DNA of 64,000 nt. Source: JAICMB01 sp963802915 (GTDB lineage: Bacteria; Acidobacteriota; Terriglobia; Bryobacterales; Bryobacteraceae). The DNA lies in the NCBI GenBank assembly GCA_963802915.1, contig CAWDKQ010000008.1:1054001-1118000 (forward strand), in the 5' to 3' direction. Positions within the stretch are counted from its first letter, which is position 1. Each line of letters opens with the position of its first letter. The translations under genes and the position numbers were made by a program. This document shows positions 8,930 to 16,286 of the stretch, piece by piece. The notes under the pieces are model-generated. The model saw nothing but the letters and a program-made list of their open reading frames with translations, did not search any database and was not told the origin of the DNA.

Positions 8930-10017
8930 AACTGATGGTTGTGGGTTTGTTACTCTGCGCCACTGCATTTTGCCAATCGCAGAATGTAGTGTTGTATCGT
9001 GAAGCGGATCATTTCGCGGGCTGGCCTGCGAATCACGGAATCTGGTCATGGGGAAACGAGATTGTAGTCGGATTTGAAGTGGGTCACTTCCACGGAAAGT
9101 CCGCACACGAACATGCAATCGATTACTCACAGCCGGAGCGGCATTTTCTGGCGCGCAGCCTGGATGGCGGTGAGACCTGGACGGTGGAGGTCCCCGCCAG
9201 CTTGCAGCCACCCGAGGGCGTCAAGATCGCCGGCGTTCCCGTGGCGCCCGGTGGAAAAGCTGCAACAGATTGCCCGGGCGGCATTCGATTTACGGATCCT
9301 AACTTCGCGATGACCGTGCGCATGGAAGATATCCACGTCGGTCCTTCGCGATTCTATTATTCATACGATCGTGGAAAGACTTGGGCGGGTCCATTCAAGC
9401 TTCCAAACTTCGGACAGAAAGGCGTGGCCGCGCGGACCGATTACATGGTGAACGGTCCTCAGGATTGTACGCTGTTTCTGACCGCGGCTAAGTCGAATGG
9501 CAAGGAAGGCCGTGTGTTTTCCGCCCGCACTCAGGATGGCGGCAAAAGCTGGCTGTTCGTGAGCTTTGTCACTCCTGAACCGGCAGGAAAAGACCATGCC
9601 ATCATGCCGGCGACGATTCGTTTGTCTCCGACTACCTTGTACTCCGCGATCCGCTATCGCGAGTTCATCGACACTTATCAATCGGACGACAACGGGATCA
9701 ACTGGCATCGCGTGAACCGGGCGGCTGAGACCGACAATCCGGCCAGCCTGGTTAAACTTCGCGACGGGCGGCTTGCGATTGTGTATGGGCGTCGGACACC
9801 TCCGTTCGGTATTCGCGCGCGCATCAGCAAGGACCAGGGACAGAGCTGGGGCGATGAGATTGTTCTGCGCAAAGATGGCGGCTCTTGGGATTTGGGTTAC
9901 ACGCGCTCGGTGCAGCGGCCGGACGGCAAAATTGTCAGCATCTATTATTTCAACGAGGCTCCGGATCAGGAGCGCTATATCGGTGCGACCATCTGGGACC
10001 CTTCCGCGGCGCAGTAA
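8926..10017 (+). CDS. Secreted sialidase/BNR-repeat family protein
   Basis: A 363-residue protein with a short signal peptide (MKLMVVGLLLCATAFCQ). Several Asp-box (BNR) motifs are visible: SLDGGETW, SYDRGKTW, TQDGGKSW, SDDNGINW and SKDQGQSW. These mark a six-bladed exo-alpha-sialidase-type propeller. Such proteins hydrolyse or bind terminal sugars in the periplasm or outside the cell. It is the last gene of the LacI-controlled operon, overlapping the dehydrogenase by four bases, which links extracellular glycan attack to the cytoplasmic sugar enzymes. Whether it is a true sialidase is uncertain, since BNR propellers serve several substrates. Confidence 0.85.
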   Translation: MKLMVVGLLLCATAFCQSQNVVLYREADHFAGWPANHGIWSWGNEIVVGFEVGHFHGKSAHEHAIDYSQPERHFLARSLDGGETWTVEVPASLQPPEGVKIAGVPVAPGGKAATDCPGGIRFTDPNFAMTVRMEDIHVGPSRFYYSYDRGKTWAGPFKLPNFGQKGVAARTDYMVNGPQDCTLFLTAAKSNGKEGRVFSARTQDGGKSWLFVSFVTPEPAGKDHAIMPATIRLSPTTLYSAIRYREFIDTYQSDDNGINWHRVNRAAETDNPASLVKLRDGRLAIVYGRRTPPFGIRARISKDQGQSWGDEIVLRKDGGSWDLGYTRSVQRPDGKIVSIYYFNEAPDQERYIGATIWDPSAAQ

Positions 10018-10029
10018 CATCCGCGGGCT

Positions 10030-10065
10030 TATAATTGGCTCGCGGGGATACGTTGTTGAGGGACG
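10030..10065 (+). promoter_or_regulatory. Promoter with repeated leader (copy 1)
   Basis: TATAAT at 10030-10035 is followed by the core TCGCGGGGATAC and then TGTTGA. The same arrangement recurs at 11658-11693 with 30 of 36 bases identical. It stands just before the GT39 gene. Confidence 0.55.
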
Positions 10066-11630
10066 AGACCATTGCCAGTCCCGGCGTTGCCACGGGGAAA
10101 ACAGAATCGTCCTGGCTGTTGGGCACGGGATTAATCGTCACGTTGATTGCCACAGTCAAGCTGGTGGTGCAGCTTTATGCGAGCGGCCACTACGGTTACT
10201 TTGTCGACGAACTTTACTACATTGCGTGCAGTAAACATCTGGATTTAGGCTATGTCGACCAGCCGCCGCTAATAGCGCTCATCACAGCGCTCGAGCGAAT
10301 TGTACTCGGCGAATCGCTGCGGGCGATCCGTTTCTTGCCCGGCCTCGCGGGAGTGGGCCTGATCTTTTTGACAGGGTTGTTTGCGCGCGAACTCGGCGCA
10401 GGGCGATTCGGTCAAGGGCTGGCGGCCCTCGCAGTCCTCCTAGCGCCCGGATTTCTCGCGACAGACAATCTCCTATCGATGAACGCGTTCGAGCCGCTGT
10501 TCTGGGTGGGCTGCGCCTATTTGTACGTTCGCATTGTGAAAACCGGGAATCAGAAGCTCTGGCTATGGTTCGGGGCGGTCGCGGGGGTGGGGCTCGAAAA
10601 CAAGCATTCTATGCTGATTTTTGGGTTCGGGCTGATTGCGGGCATCCTGCTGGCTGGTCAGTGGCGCATGCTGCGAACGCCCTGGGTTTGGGTAGGTGGG
10701 CTCGTGGCGCTCGCGATCTTTCTTCCTAACCTCATCTGGAACATCCAGCATCATTTTCCATTCCTGGAACTGCAAGCCAATATAAAGCGCAACGGCCGCA
10801 ACGTCGATCTGACTCCGGCATCGTTCCTTGCACAACAGCTTTTGACAATGTTTCCCATGAGCGCGCCAATCTGGCTCGCGGGTCTCTGGTTCTACTTTGC
10901 TCGGCCCGAGGGAAGGCGTTTCCGCGCGGCCGGATGGGCTTGGGTCATTGCGCTTGCCATCATTCTGATATTCAATCCACGCGTGTATTATCTTTGGCCG
11001 GCATTTCCCGTTCTATTCGCGGCCGGCGCCACGATGTGGGAAAAAAGGCTAAGTCATCCGAGGGTCCGATGGGTTCGGGTCGCTTATCCCGCGTTGATGG
11101 TTTTAGTAGGTATAGTTGTTGCGCCGATGGCTATCCCGGTTCTTCCGGTGGAGACGTATATACGCTACGAAACGGCGCTGCACCTGAAGGCGCCTGCAAT
11201 TGAAAAATGGAAGCTCGGCCCATTGCCGCAGATTTATGCCGATCAGTTCGGATGGAAAGAGATGGTGGAGACGGTGGCTCGCGTATACAACTCTCTGCCA
11301 CCGGATGTGCGCGCGAAGACCGCGATCTTCGGACAAAACTATGGACAGGCCGGCGCGATCGATCTCTTCGGACCGCGGTACGGACTCCCTGCTGCAATCA
11401 GCGGGCATCAAAGTTATTTCTATTGGGGCCCTCGCGATTATACGGGCGAGAGCATTCTCGTCATGGATACGAACAAACAATTTATGGATTCAGTGTGCAC
11501 GAGTTCGGAGAAAGTAGCGCGAGTGGACGATCCTTATTCCATGCCCTATGAACACTTCGATGTCTTTTATTGCCACGGGCTGAAATGGCCCCTGAAAGAG
11601 TATTGGCCGAAGGTCAAGAACTGGAATTAG
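10053..11630 (+). CDS. GT39-family membrane glycosyltransferase (ArnT/PMT-like)
   Basis: A polytopic protein of about 525 residues. The conserved GT39 segment after the first membrane helix reads HYGYFVDELYYIACSK ... GYVDQPPLIALI, with the catalytic-type Asp-Glu in FVDEL. Many hydrophobic helices follow, then a soluble periplasmic C-terminal domain. Such enzymes move a sugar from a polyprenyl-phosphate donor to a lipid, glycan or protein on the outer face of the inner membrane. The start is uncertain. The frame is open from TTG 10035, but that overlaps the TATAAT box, so TTG at 10053 or 10056 behind GGGGA is more likely. Confidence 0.85.
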   Translation: MLRDETIASPGVATGKTESSWLLGTGLIVTLIATVKLVVQLYASGHYGYFVDELYYIACSKHLDLGYVDQPPLIALITALERIVLGESLRAIRFLPGLAGVGLIFLTGLFARELGAGRFGQGLAALAVLLAPGFLATDNLLSMNAFEPLFWVGCAYLYVRIVKTGNQKLWLWFGAVAGVGLENKHSMLIFGFGLIAGILLAGQWRMLRTPWVWVGGLVALAIFLPNLIWNIQHHFPFLELQANIKRNGRNVDLTPASFLAQQLLTMFPMSAPIWLAGLWFYFARPEGRRFRAAGWAWVIALAIILIFNPRVYYLWPAFPVLFAAGATMWEKRLSHPRVRWVRVAYPALMVLVGIVVAPMAIPVLPVETYIRYETALHLKAPAIEKWKLGPLPQIYADQFGWKEMVETVARVYNSLPPDVRAKTAIFGQNYGQAGAIDLFGPRYGLPAAISGHQSYFYWGPRDYTGESILVMDTNKQFMDSVCTSSEKVARVDDPYSMPYEHFDVFYCHGLKWPLKEYWPKVKNWN

Positions 11631-11657
11631 CGGCGGGCGACGACGGGCTCGGCAGCG

Positions 11658-11693
11658 TATAATTAGTTCGCGGGGATACACTGTTGATGGAGG
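11658..11693 (+). promoter_or_regulatory. Promoter with repeated leader (copy 2)
   Basis: TATAAT at 11658-11663, then TCGCGGGGATAC and TGTTGA, matching the element at 10030-10065. A GGAGG ribosome-binding site (11689-11693) ends it, 7 bases before the TTG start of the oxidoreductase gene. Confidence 0.6.
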
Positions 11694-11700
11694 TCGGCTT

Positions 11701-13257
11701 TTGGCATACGAATGTAATAGACGGCATTTTTTCTTTGGCTCCCTTCTAGCCGGCGCGGTTCCTTTGGCCGGTTTCGGAGGGGTGCCTTCATTGAAGGCCC
11801 TGGGCTACAAATCGCCCAATGAGAAGTTGAATATTGCGTCGATCGGCGCCGGCGGCAAAGCTGCCAGCGACATCATGGGCTGCTCCGGAGAAAACATCGT
11901 TGCGCTGTGCGATGTGGACGAAAAGCAAGCGGCCCGAATGTTCACCCGGTTCGATAAGGCTCCGAAGTACAAAGATTTTCGCAAGATGCTGGACGAGCAA
12001 GGCAACAACATCGATGCCGTGATCGTCACGGTTCCCGATTTCATGCACGCGACCGCCGCGATGTGGTGCATGGAACGAAGCAAGCATGTGTACGTCCAGA
12101 AGCCGCTGGTCCGCACGGTTTGGGAAGCGCGGCAGATGATGGAAGCCGCCAATAAATACAAGGTCGCCACGCAGATGGGCAACCAGGGCTACTCGAACGA
12201 GGGGACACGGCAAGCGGCGGAAATGATTTGGGCGGGCGAGATCGGCAACGTGACCGAAGTGCACGCCTGGACGGATCGTCCGATGTGGCCGCAGGGATTG
12301 ACTGAGATCCCGCCGCCGGATCCGGCGCCCGCGACACTCGATTGGGACTTGTGGCTGGGAAGCGCGGAGAAGCGGCCGTTCACGATCGGCGGCCCGGGAT
12401 ATCCGACGCAATACGGCAATTTCTATCAGCCGTTCAACTGGCGCGGGTTTTACGATTTCGGATGCGGCGCGCTGGGCGACATGGCGTGCCACATTCTGGG
12501 CGCACCGAATCTGGCGCTGCAACTCGGATCGCCGACCAGCGTGGAGTGCATCCATAAAGAAGGCACCAGCGATTTCATGTTCCCGAAGGCGTCGGTGATT
12601 CAGTACAATTTTCCGGCGCGGGGCAACATGCCTCCAGTCAAACTCATCTGGCATGACGGGATGAAGGAAACTCCGAAGATCGAGGGAGTGCCGGAAGGCG
12701 AATTACTCGGCGATCTACCGGGACATCCATTTATGCGCAGGCCGCCAGCGAGCGCGACCGGTGCGAGTGCATCCGGCGCGCCTGCCGGTCCGCCTCCAGG
12801 TCCGCCGCGTCCACGTCCGTTCACGGGAATGATCGGACGCGTGTTCAATTACGAGGAGTTCGAGAAGGAAAAGAACGATCCGGATCTGTTCGTGCCAAAG
12901 CCGGATGGAAGCTTGTTCATCGGCGACAAAGGCATGATCACGACGGGAACGTACGGCGAGCAAACCCGCTTAATCCCTGTCGAGAAGATGAAGGATTACC
13001 AGTTCCCGCAACCTCTGCTAACGCGCTCGCCGGGTCACTATCAGGATTGGATTCGCGCTTGCAAGGGCGGCGATCCAGCCTGTTCCAATTTCAACGTAGC
13101 GGCGCCGTTTGTCGAATGGATGCTGCTGGGAGTGATCGCTCTGCGTGTCGACGGCAAGCTGGAATGGGATGCCGAGAAGATGCGATTCTCCAATAATCCC
13201 GATGCGAACAAATTCTTGAAGCCTGTTTTTCGTAAAGGCTGGTCGTTAAATTCGTAA
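11701..13257 (+). CDS. Tat-exported Gfo/Idh/MocA family oxidoreductase
   Basis: A 518-residue protein. Residues 7-25 (RRHFFFGSLLAGAVPLAG) are a twin-arginine signal, so the folded enzyme with its cofactor is exported. The Rossmann motif IASIGAGGKAASDIM starts near residue 41, and VYVQKPLVRT is the conserved Gfo/Idh EKP-like segment. This family oxidises or rearranges sugars with NAD(P). An insertion near residues 345-380 is rich in Pro, Gly and Ala (PAGPPPGPPRPRPF), longer than in typical members. The TTG start is chosen for its GGAGG site. The DUF1080 gene that follows is on the opposite strand. Confidence 0.9.
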   Translation: MAYECNRRHFFFGSLLAGAVPLAGFGGVPSLKALGYKSPNEKLNIASIGAGGKAASDIMGCSGENIVALCDVDEKQAARMFTRFDKAPKYKDFRKMLDEQGNNIDAVIVTVPDFMHATAAMWCMERSKHVYVQKPLVRTVWEARQMMEAANKYKVATQMGNQGYSNEGTRQAAEMIWAGEIGNVTEVHAWTDRPMWPQGLTEIPPPDPAPATLDWDLWLGSAEKRPFTIGGPGYPTQYGNFYQPFNWRGFYDFGCGALGDMACHILGAPNLALQLGSPTSVECIHKEGTSDFMFPKASVIQYNFPARGNMPPVKLIWHDGMKETPKIEGVPEGELLGDLPGHPFMRRPPASATGASASGAPAGPPPGPPRPRPFTGMIGRVFNYEEFEKEKNDPDLFVPKPDGSLFIGDKGMITTGTYGEQTRLIPVEKMKDYQFPQPLLTRSPGHYQDWIRACKGGDPACSNFNVAAPFVEWMLLGVIALRVDGKLEWDAEKMRFSNNPDANKFLKPVFRKGWSLNS

Positions 13258-13273
13258 TCGGAATTCGGAAGGC

Positions 13274-14083
13274 TCACTCCGCGTCGTACGGTTTGAGCCT
13301 TCTGATCCAGATGTTCCTGTATCGCACAATCTGCCCATGATCCTGCAGGCTCAACGGTTCTTCGGCGCCGTGGGGTGTGTATTTAGCGACTTGCCGATGC
13401 ACCGTGGTCCCCAGAATTTCCTGATGGTTGTGGACCAGGATTCCATTGTGAACCACCGTCACGTAGCCCGGCTTCGTTAATTTGTTTCCGTCGAATTTCG
13501 GCGCTTCAAAGAAAATATCGTAGACGTTCCAATCGCCCTGCGGACGGGTGGCATTGACTAACGGCGGCCACACGCCGTACATCGATGCAGCCTGACCATC
13601 GGCGTAGGTAAGGTTCTCGTAGGATTCGAGCACCTGAATCTCATATCGCATCATGAGCTCGACGCCGCTGTTTCCGCGTTCTTGTCCGGCGCCTTCGACT
13701 CCTTGCGGAATCATCCACTCGACGTGAAGCTGGCAATCTCCGAACTTCTCCTTCGTCACGAGGCGGCCGCTACGCGGGACGATTTCCATGTAGCCGTTCT
13801 CGACTTTCCATTTCGGCTCCTGTGGTTTTCCGTGGTACATTGCGATCCACTGCGAGAGGTCCTTGCCATCGAAAAGGACGATGGCATCGGAAGGCGGGGC
13901 CTCGTTCAACAACGGAAGTCCGGGCGTGACCTTGGGCGGATGCGGCCGCGCGGCATCGTGAACTTTCCACTTCTGTCCGGGGAGTTGCGGCGTATCGGTG
14001 TAGCCGTGGCGGTCGTCGCCTGCTTCGTGCTGCTGGGCAATGAGGCTGGTTGAGATTGCGATAAGGACGAATAAAATACGCAT
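13274..14083 (-). CDS. DUF1080 (3-keto-disaccharide hydrolase) family secreted protein
   Basis: A 269-residue protein with signal peptide MRILFVLIAISTSLIAQQ. The DUF1080 hallmarks are IVLFDGKDLSQWIAM, a GDCQLHVEWMIP strand, NSGVELMMRYEIQVLES, and the closing LQDHGQIVRYRNIWIRRL. The fold is a concanavalin-like jelly roll, and characterised relatives hydrolyse 3-keto-glycosides in the periplasm. Gfo/Idh/MocA oxidoreductases such as the convergent neighbour commonly make 3-keto sugars, so the two could act in sequence. A TAGACT -10-like box stands only 8 bases before the ATG, with no Shine-Dalgarno sequence. Confidence 0.9.
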   Translation of the reverse strand: MRILFVLIAISTSLIAQQHEAGDDRHGYTDTPQLPGQKWKVHDAARPHPPKVTPGLPLLNEAPPSDAIVLFDGKDLSQWIAMYHGKPQEPKWKVENGYMEIVPRSGRLVTKEKFGDCQLHVEWMIPQGVEGAGQERGNSGVELMMRYEIQVLESYENLTYADGQAASMYGVWPPLVNATRPQGDWNVYDIFFEAPKFDGNKLTKPGYVTVVHNGILVHNHQEILGTTVHRQVAKYTPHGAEEPLSLQDHGQIVRYRNIWIRRLKPYDAE

Positions 14084-14091
14084 TGCTTTTC

Positions 14092-14124
14092 AGTCTACCC
14101 GCACGCGCGCGGCTGTGCCATAAT
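14092..14124. promoter_or_regulatory. Divergent -10 boxes close to start codons
   Basis: TAGACT (minus strand, 14097-14092) lies 8 bases before the DUF1080 ATG, and CATAAT (plus strand, 14119-14124) lies 7 bases before the ATG at 14132. Neither start has a ribosome-binding site, so both mRNAs may be leaderless. The -35 elements are weak. Confidence 0.45.
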
Positions 14125-14131
14125 TTTCGGC

Positions 14132-14725
14132 ATGGCGGTACCAGCTGTTGTTTTGAGCGCGCAATTGGACTGCCCGGGTCTGCTCGACGTTATCGAGCGA
14201 GCCCTGCACGCTACCTCTTACGAATGGCTCTTTCTCCGCGAGCTGCGCGTGGGCACGAGCAAGAGGAACGGGAGCGTCCAACGGCTGGATGGTTTCGCGC
14301 TGAACTCGCTGCCGCACACCGCGATGAAGCGGGTCTGCTACGAAGTGAAAACGTCGCGTTCCGATTTTCTTCTGGAGTTGAAGCAGCCGCTGAAACGCAG
14401 GATCGGCATGCGTTATTCGAACGAATTTTATTTCGTGACGCCGGCCGGGCTGGTGGACGTCGGCGAGATTCCCGCCGAATGCGGACTGATCGAAGCGGGA
14501 CGGGCCACTCACGAGGAGTGGAAGCGCCTGTTTCCCAGGCATGCGGGTTTCTTCCACTTCAATCCGGAGACGCAAACATATTGCATGGTGCGTGTTCCCG
14601 CGCCCTGGCGCGACACTCCGGGCCCGACGTGGCAGTTGCTGGCCGCGATGCTGCGGCATCAACGTCGGGAGCTATCGGAGAAACCTCCCGCGCCGCCCGC
14701 CCAACAGCGGCTGGAGCTGCTGTGA
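14132..14725 (+). CDS. MmcB-like PD-(D/E)XK nuclease-fold protein
   Basis: A 197-residue cytoplasmic protein. It carries a nuclease-fold-like signature: the acidic residue in QRLDGFALNS, then CYEVKTSRSDFLLEL (E-x-K), then FYFVTPAGLVDVGEIP and CGLIEAG. This order resembles MmcB/DUF-type PD-(D/E)XK proteins linked to DNA repair. The C-terminal 25 residues are Pro/Glu-rich and probably disordered. It has no DNA-repair neighbours and stands alone between DUF1080 and ThuA genes, with its own tight promoter. The family assignment is by motif only, so the role in DNA metabolism is an inference. Confidence 0.6.
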   Translation: MAVPAVVLSAQLDCPGLLDVIERALHATSYEWLFLRELRVGTSKRNGSVQRLDGFALNSLPHTAMKRVCYEVKTSRSDFLLELKQPLKRRIGMRYSNEFYFVTPAGLVDVGEIPAECGLIEAGRATHEEWKRLFPRHAGFFHFNPETQTYCMVRVPAPWRDTPGPTWQLLAAMLRHQRRELSEKPPAPPAQQRLELL

Positions 14726-14729
14726 TGAC

Positions 14730-15554
14730 CTACTGCGACGCCTTCGCCAACTCCGGCGGGACGGGCAGCGTGACTTGTCCCGTGGCGGCCCACTCCGCTC
14801 CGCGCGTGAAGGTGACGGTGAACACCGGCGTCTGCACGGCTGCTACGTCGTGGCCTAGCGCGGTCACGAACACGCGTCCTTTGCCGTAATTGACGGTCCA
14901 CAACATCGGCTCATCAATGCCGGGTCCGGGGATGGGCTGTTTTTCATTCGAGTTGTACAAGGAATGATCGTCCCAGGCCGTGGCCAGGACATGAAACGTA
15001 CCTTCGGGCTGCCACTTGAGATTGGCGTATAGTTCGTCGCTGGTTTGCGGAATCGACGTCTTCAGGCCGCGGGTTATAGGATGTTGTTCGTCGCGGATCT
15101 GAACGGTGAAATCGTGACGAGCGGAATGGTGACCGTGGTTGGGACGCCAATTGCCGGCACAGAGCTTGTCGAACTCGGTCCAACCGTCGAATGCGGCGAT
15201 GGAGAAATGATAAACGACGAGTCCTTTGCCGGAGCGAACGAAATCGAGCAAGGCGGCATCGGCGCGGTCGCCCCAACGAAGCTGCGGCTTCTTTCCGTCG
15301 TAGTAATTCAGGATGACGAGATCGTACGGAGCGAGCGTTTCGGGTCCGGCGCCGCGAAATTCCTCCGTCACGTGGACGTCAAATCGTCCCGTCTGTTCGA
15401 GTTCTTCACGGAGCAAGGGCGTCGTACCGCGCCAATCGTGTCCGTTCTGTCCGGTAATGATGAGAACTGGTATTTTCGCCGCCTTGGAGGGCTGCACGTC
15501 GGCGCACCAGGCCAAGGCGGAGACGGCCGTTAAGACCGCTAGGATGCGATGCAC
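14730..15554 (-). CDS. ThuA-like secreted protein
   Basis: A 274-residue protein with a signal peptide (MHRILAVLTAVSALAWCA). The ThuA-like, glutamine-amidotransferase-fold pattern is clear: KIPVLIITGQNGHDWRGT, YDLVILNYYDGK, GKGLVVYHFS, HPITRGL and a closing GKGRVFVTALGHD. ThuA-like proteins occur with sugar oxidoreductases and DUF1080 proteins in this phylum and are thought to act on sugars; the reaction here is unknown. The start is GTG at 15554. A TATGAT box at 15561-15566 leaves only 6 bases before that GTG, suggesting a leaderless message. Confidence 0.87.
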   Translation of the reverse strand: MHRILAVLTAVSALAWCADVQPSKAAKIPVLIITGQNGHDWRGTTPLLREELEQTGRFDVHVTEEFRGAGPETLAPYDLVILNYYDGKKPQLRWGDRADAALLDFVRSGKGLVVYHFSIAAFDGWTEFDKLCAGNWRPNHGHHSARHDFTVQIRDEQHPITRGLKTSIPQTSDELYANLKWQPEGTFHVLATAWDDHSLYNSNEKQPIPGPGIDEPMLWTVNYGKGRVFVTALGHDVAAVQTPVFTVTFTRGAEWAATGQVTLPVPPELAKASQ

Positions 15555-15599
15555 GCCTGTATCATATCTGAATTGCGGGTTGCTCAGCCGCTAGCGCTA

Positions 15600-16286
15600 T
15601 TACGACGAGAAACGATAGCCTTTGCCTCGAAACGTATGAATGTGTTTTGGCTGTTGGGGATTGTTTTCGAGTTTCTGGCGCAGCCAGGCGACGTGCACAT
15701 CGATGGTTCGGGATGAAACGTCGCTACTATACTCCCAGACGTTTTGCAGAATTTCTTCGCGAGGGACGACGCGTCCCCGATGGTGGATGAGGTACTGGAG
15801 AAGCTGCAGTTCTTTACCGGCCATGTTGACGCGCTCGCCGGCTTTCACTAACACGGCACGCTCGAAGTCCACATCGACGTCTCCGAATTGGAAGCTCTTG
15901 AGCGGGATGCGATTCTCTTTCTGAACGCGTCGCAAGAGGGCTTCGACGCGAGCGAGGAGTTCGGCGGGATCGAAGGGTTTGGAGACGTAATCGTCGGCGC
16001 CGAGTTTTAGTCCCGAAACACGATCGACAACTTGCGATTTTGCGGTCAACATGAGGATCGCGGTGTCGACGCCACGCTCGCGAAGGGTTTTGCAGACTTC
16101 GAATCCGTTCTTTTTGGGAAGCATGACGTCGAGAATGATGAGGTCGTGGGTGCGCCCGGAGGCTTTGGAGAGGCCGGCCTCCCCATCGGTGGCCGTCTCG
16201 ATTTCGTAGCCTTGCGAGGCGAGCAGATCGGACAACGTCAGGACGAGGCCGGGCTCGTCTTCAACCAACAGGATGCGCGAACTCAT
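15600..16286 (-). CDS. OmpR/PhoB-family response regulator (CpxR-like)
   Basis: A 228-residue two-domain regulator. The receiver domain has the acidic pair LLVEDE, the phosphoacceptor in LIILDVMLPKKNGFE and the conserved Lys in GADDYVSKPFD. The C-terminal winged helix ends with SRTIDVHVAWLRQKL and HTFRGKGYRF. The ATG at 16286 (MSSRILLVEDE) is preferred; the longer open frame runs into the kinase gene. It overlaps the end of the kinase gene by 26 bases, so the kinase is read first. Direct repeats of the type bound by OmpR-family dimers lie before this operon and before two nearby genes. Confidence 0.93.
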   Translation of the reverse strand: MSSRILLVEDEPGLVLTLSDLLASQGYEIETATDGEAGLSKASGRTHDLIILDVMLPKKNGFEVCKTLRERGVDTAILMLTAKSQVVDRVSGLKLGADDYVSKPFDPAELLARVEALLRRVQKENRIPLKSFQFGDVDVDFERAVLVKAGERVNMAGKELQLLQYLIHHRGRVVPREEILQNVWEYSSDVSSRTIDVHVAWLRQKLENNPQQPKHIHTFRGKGYRFSS

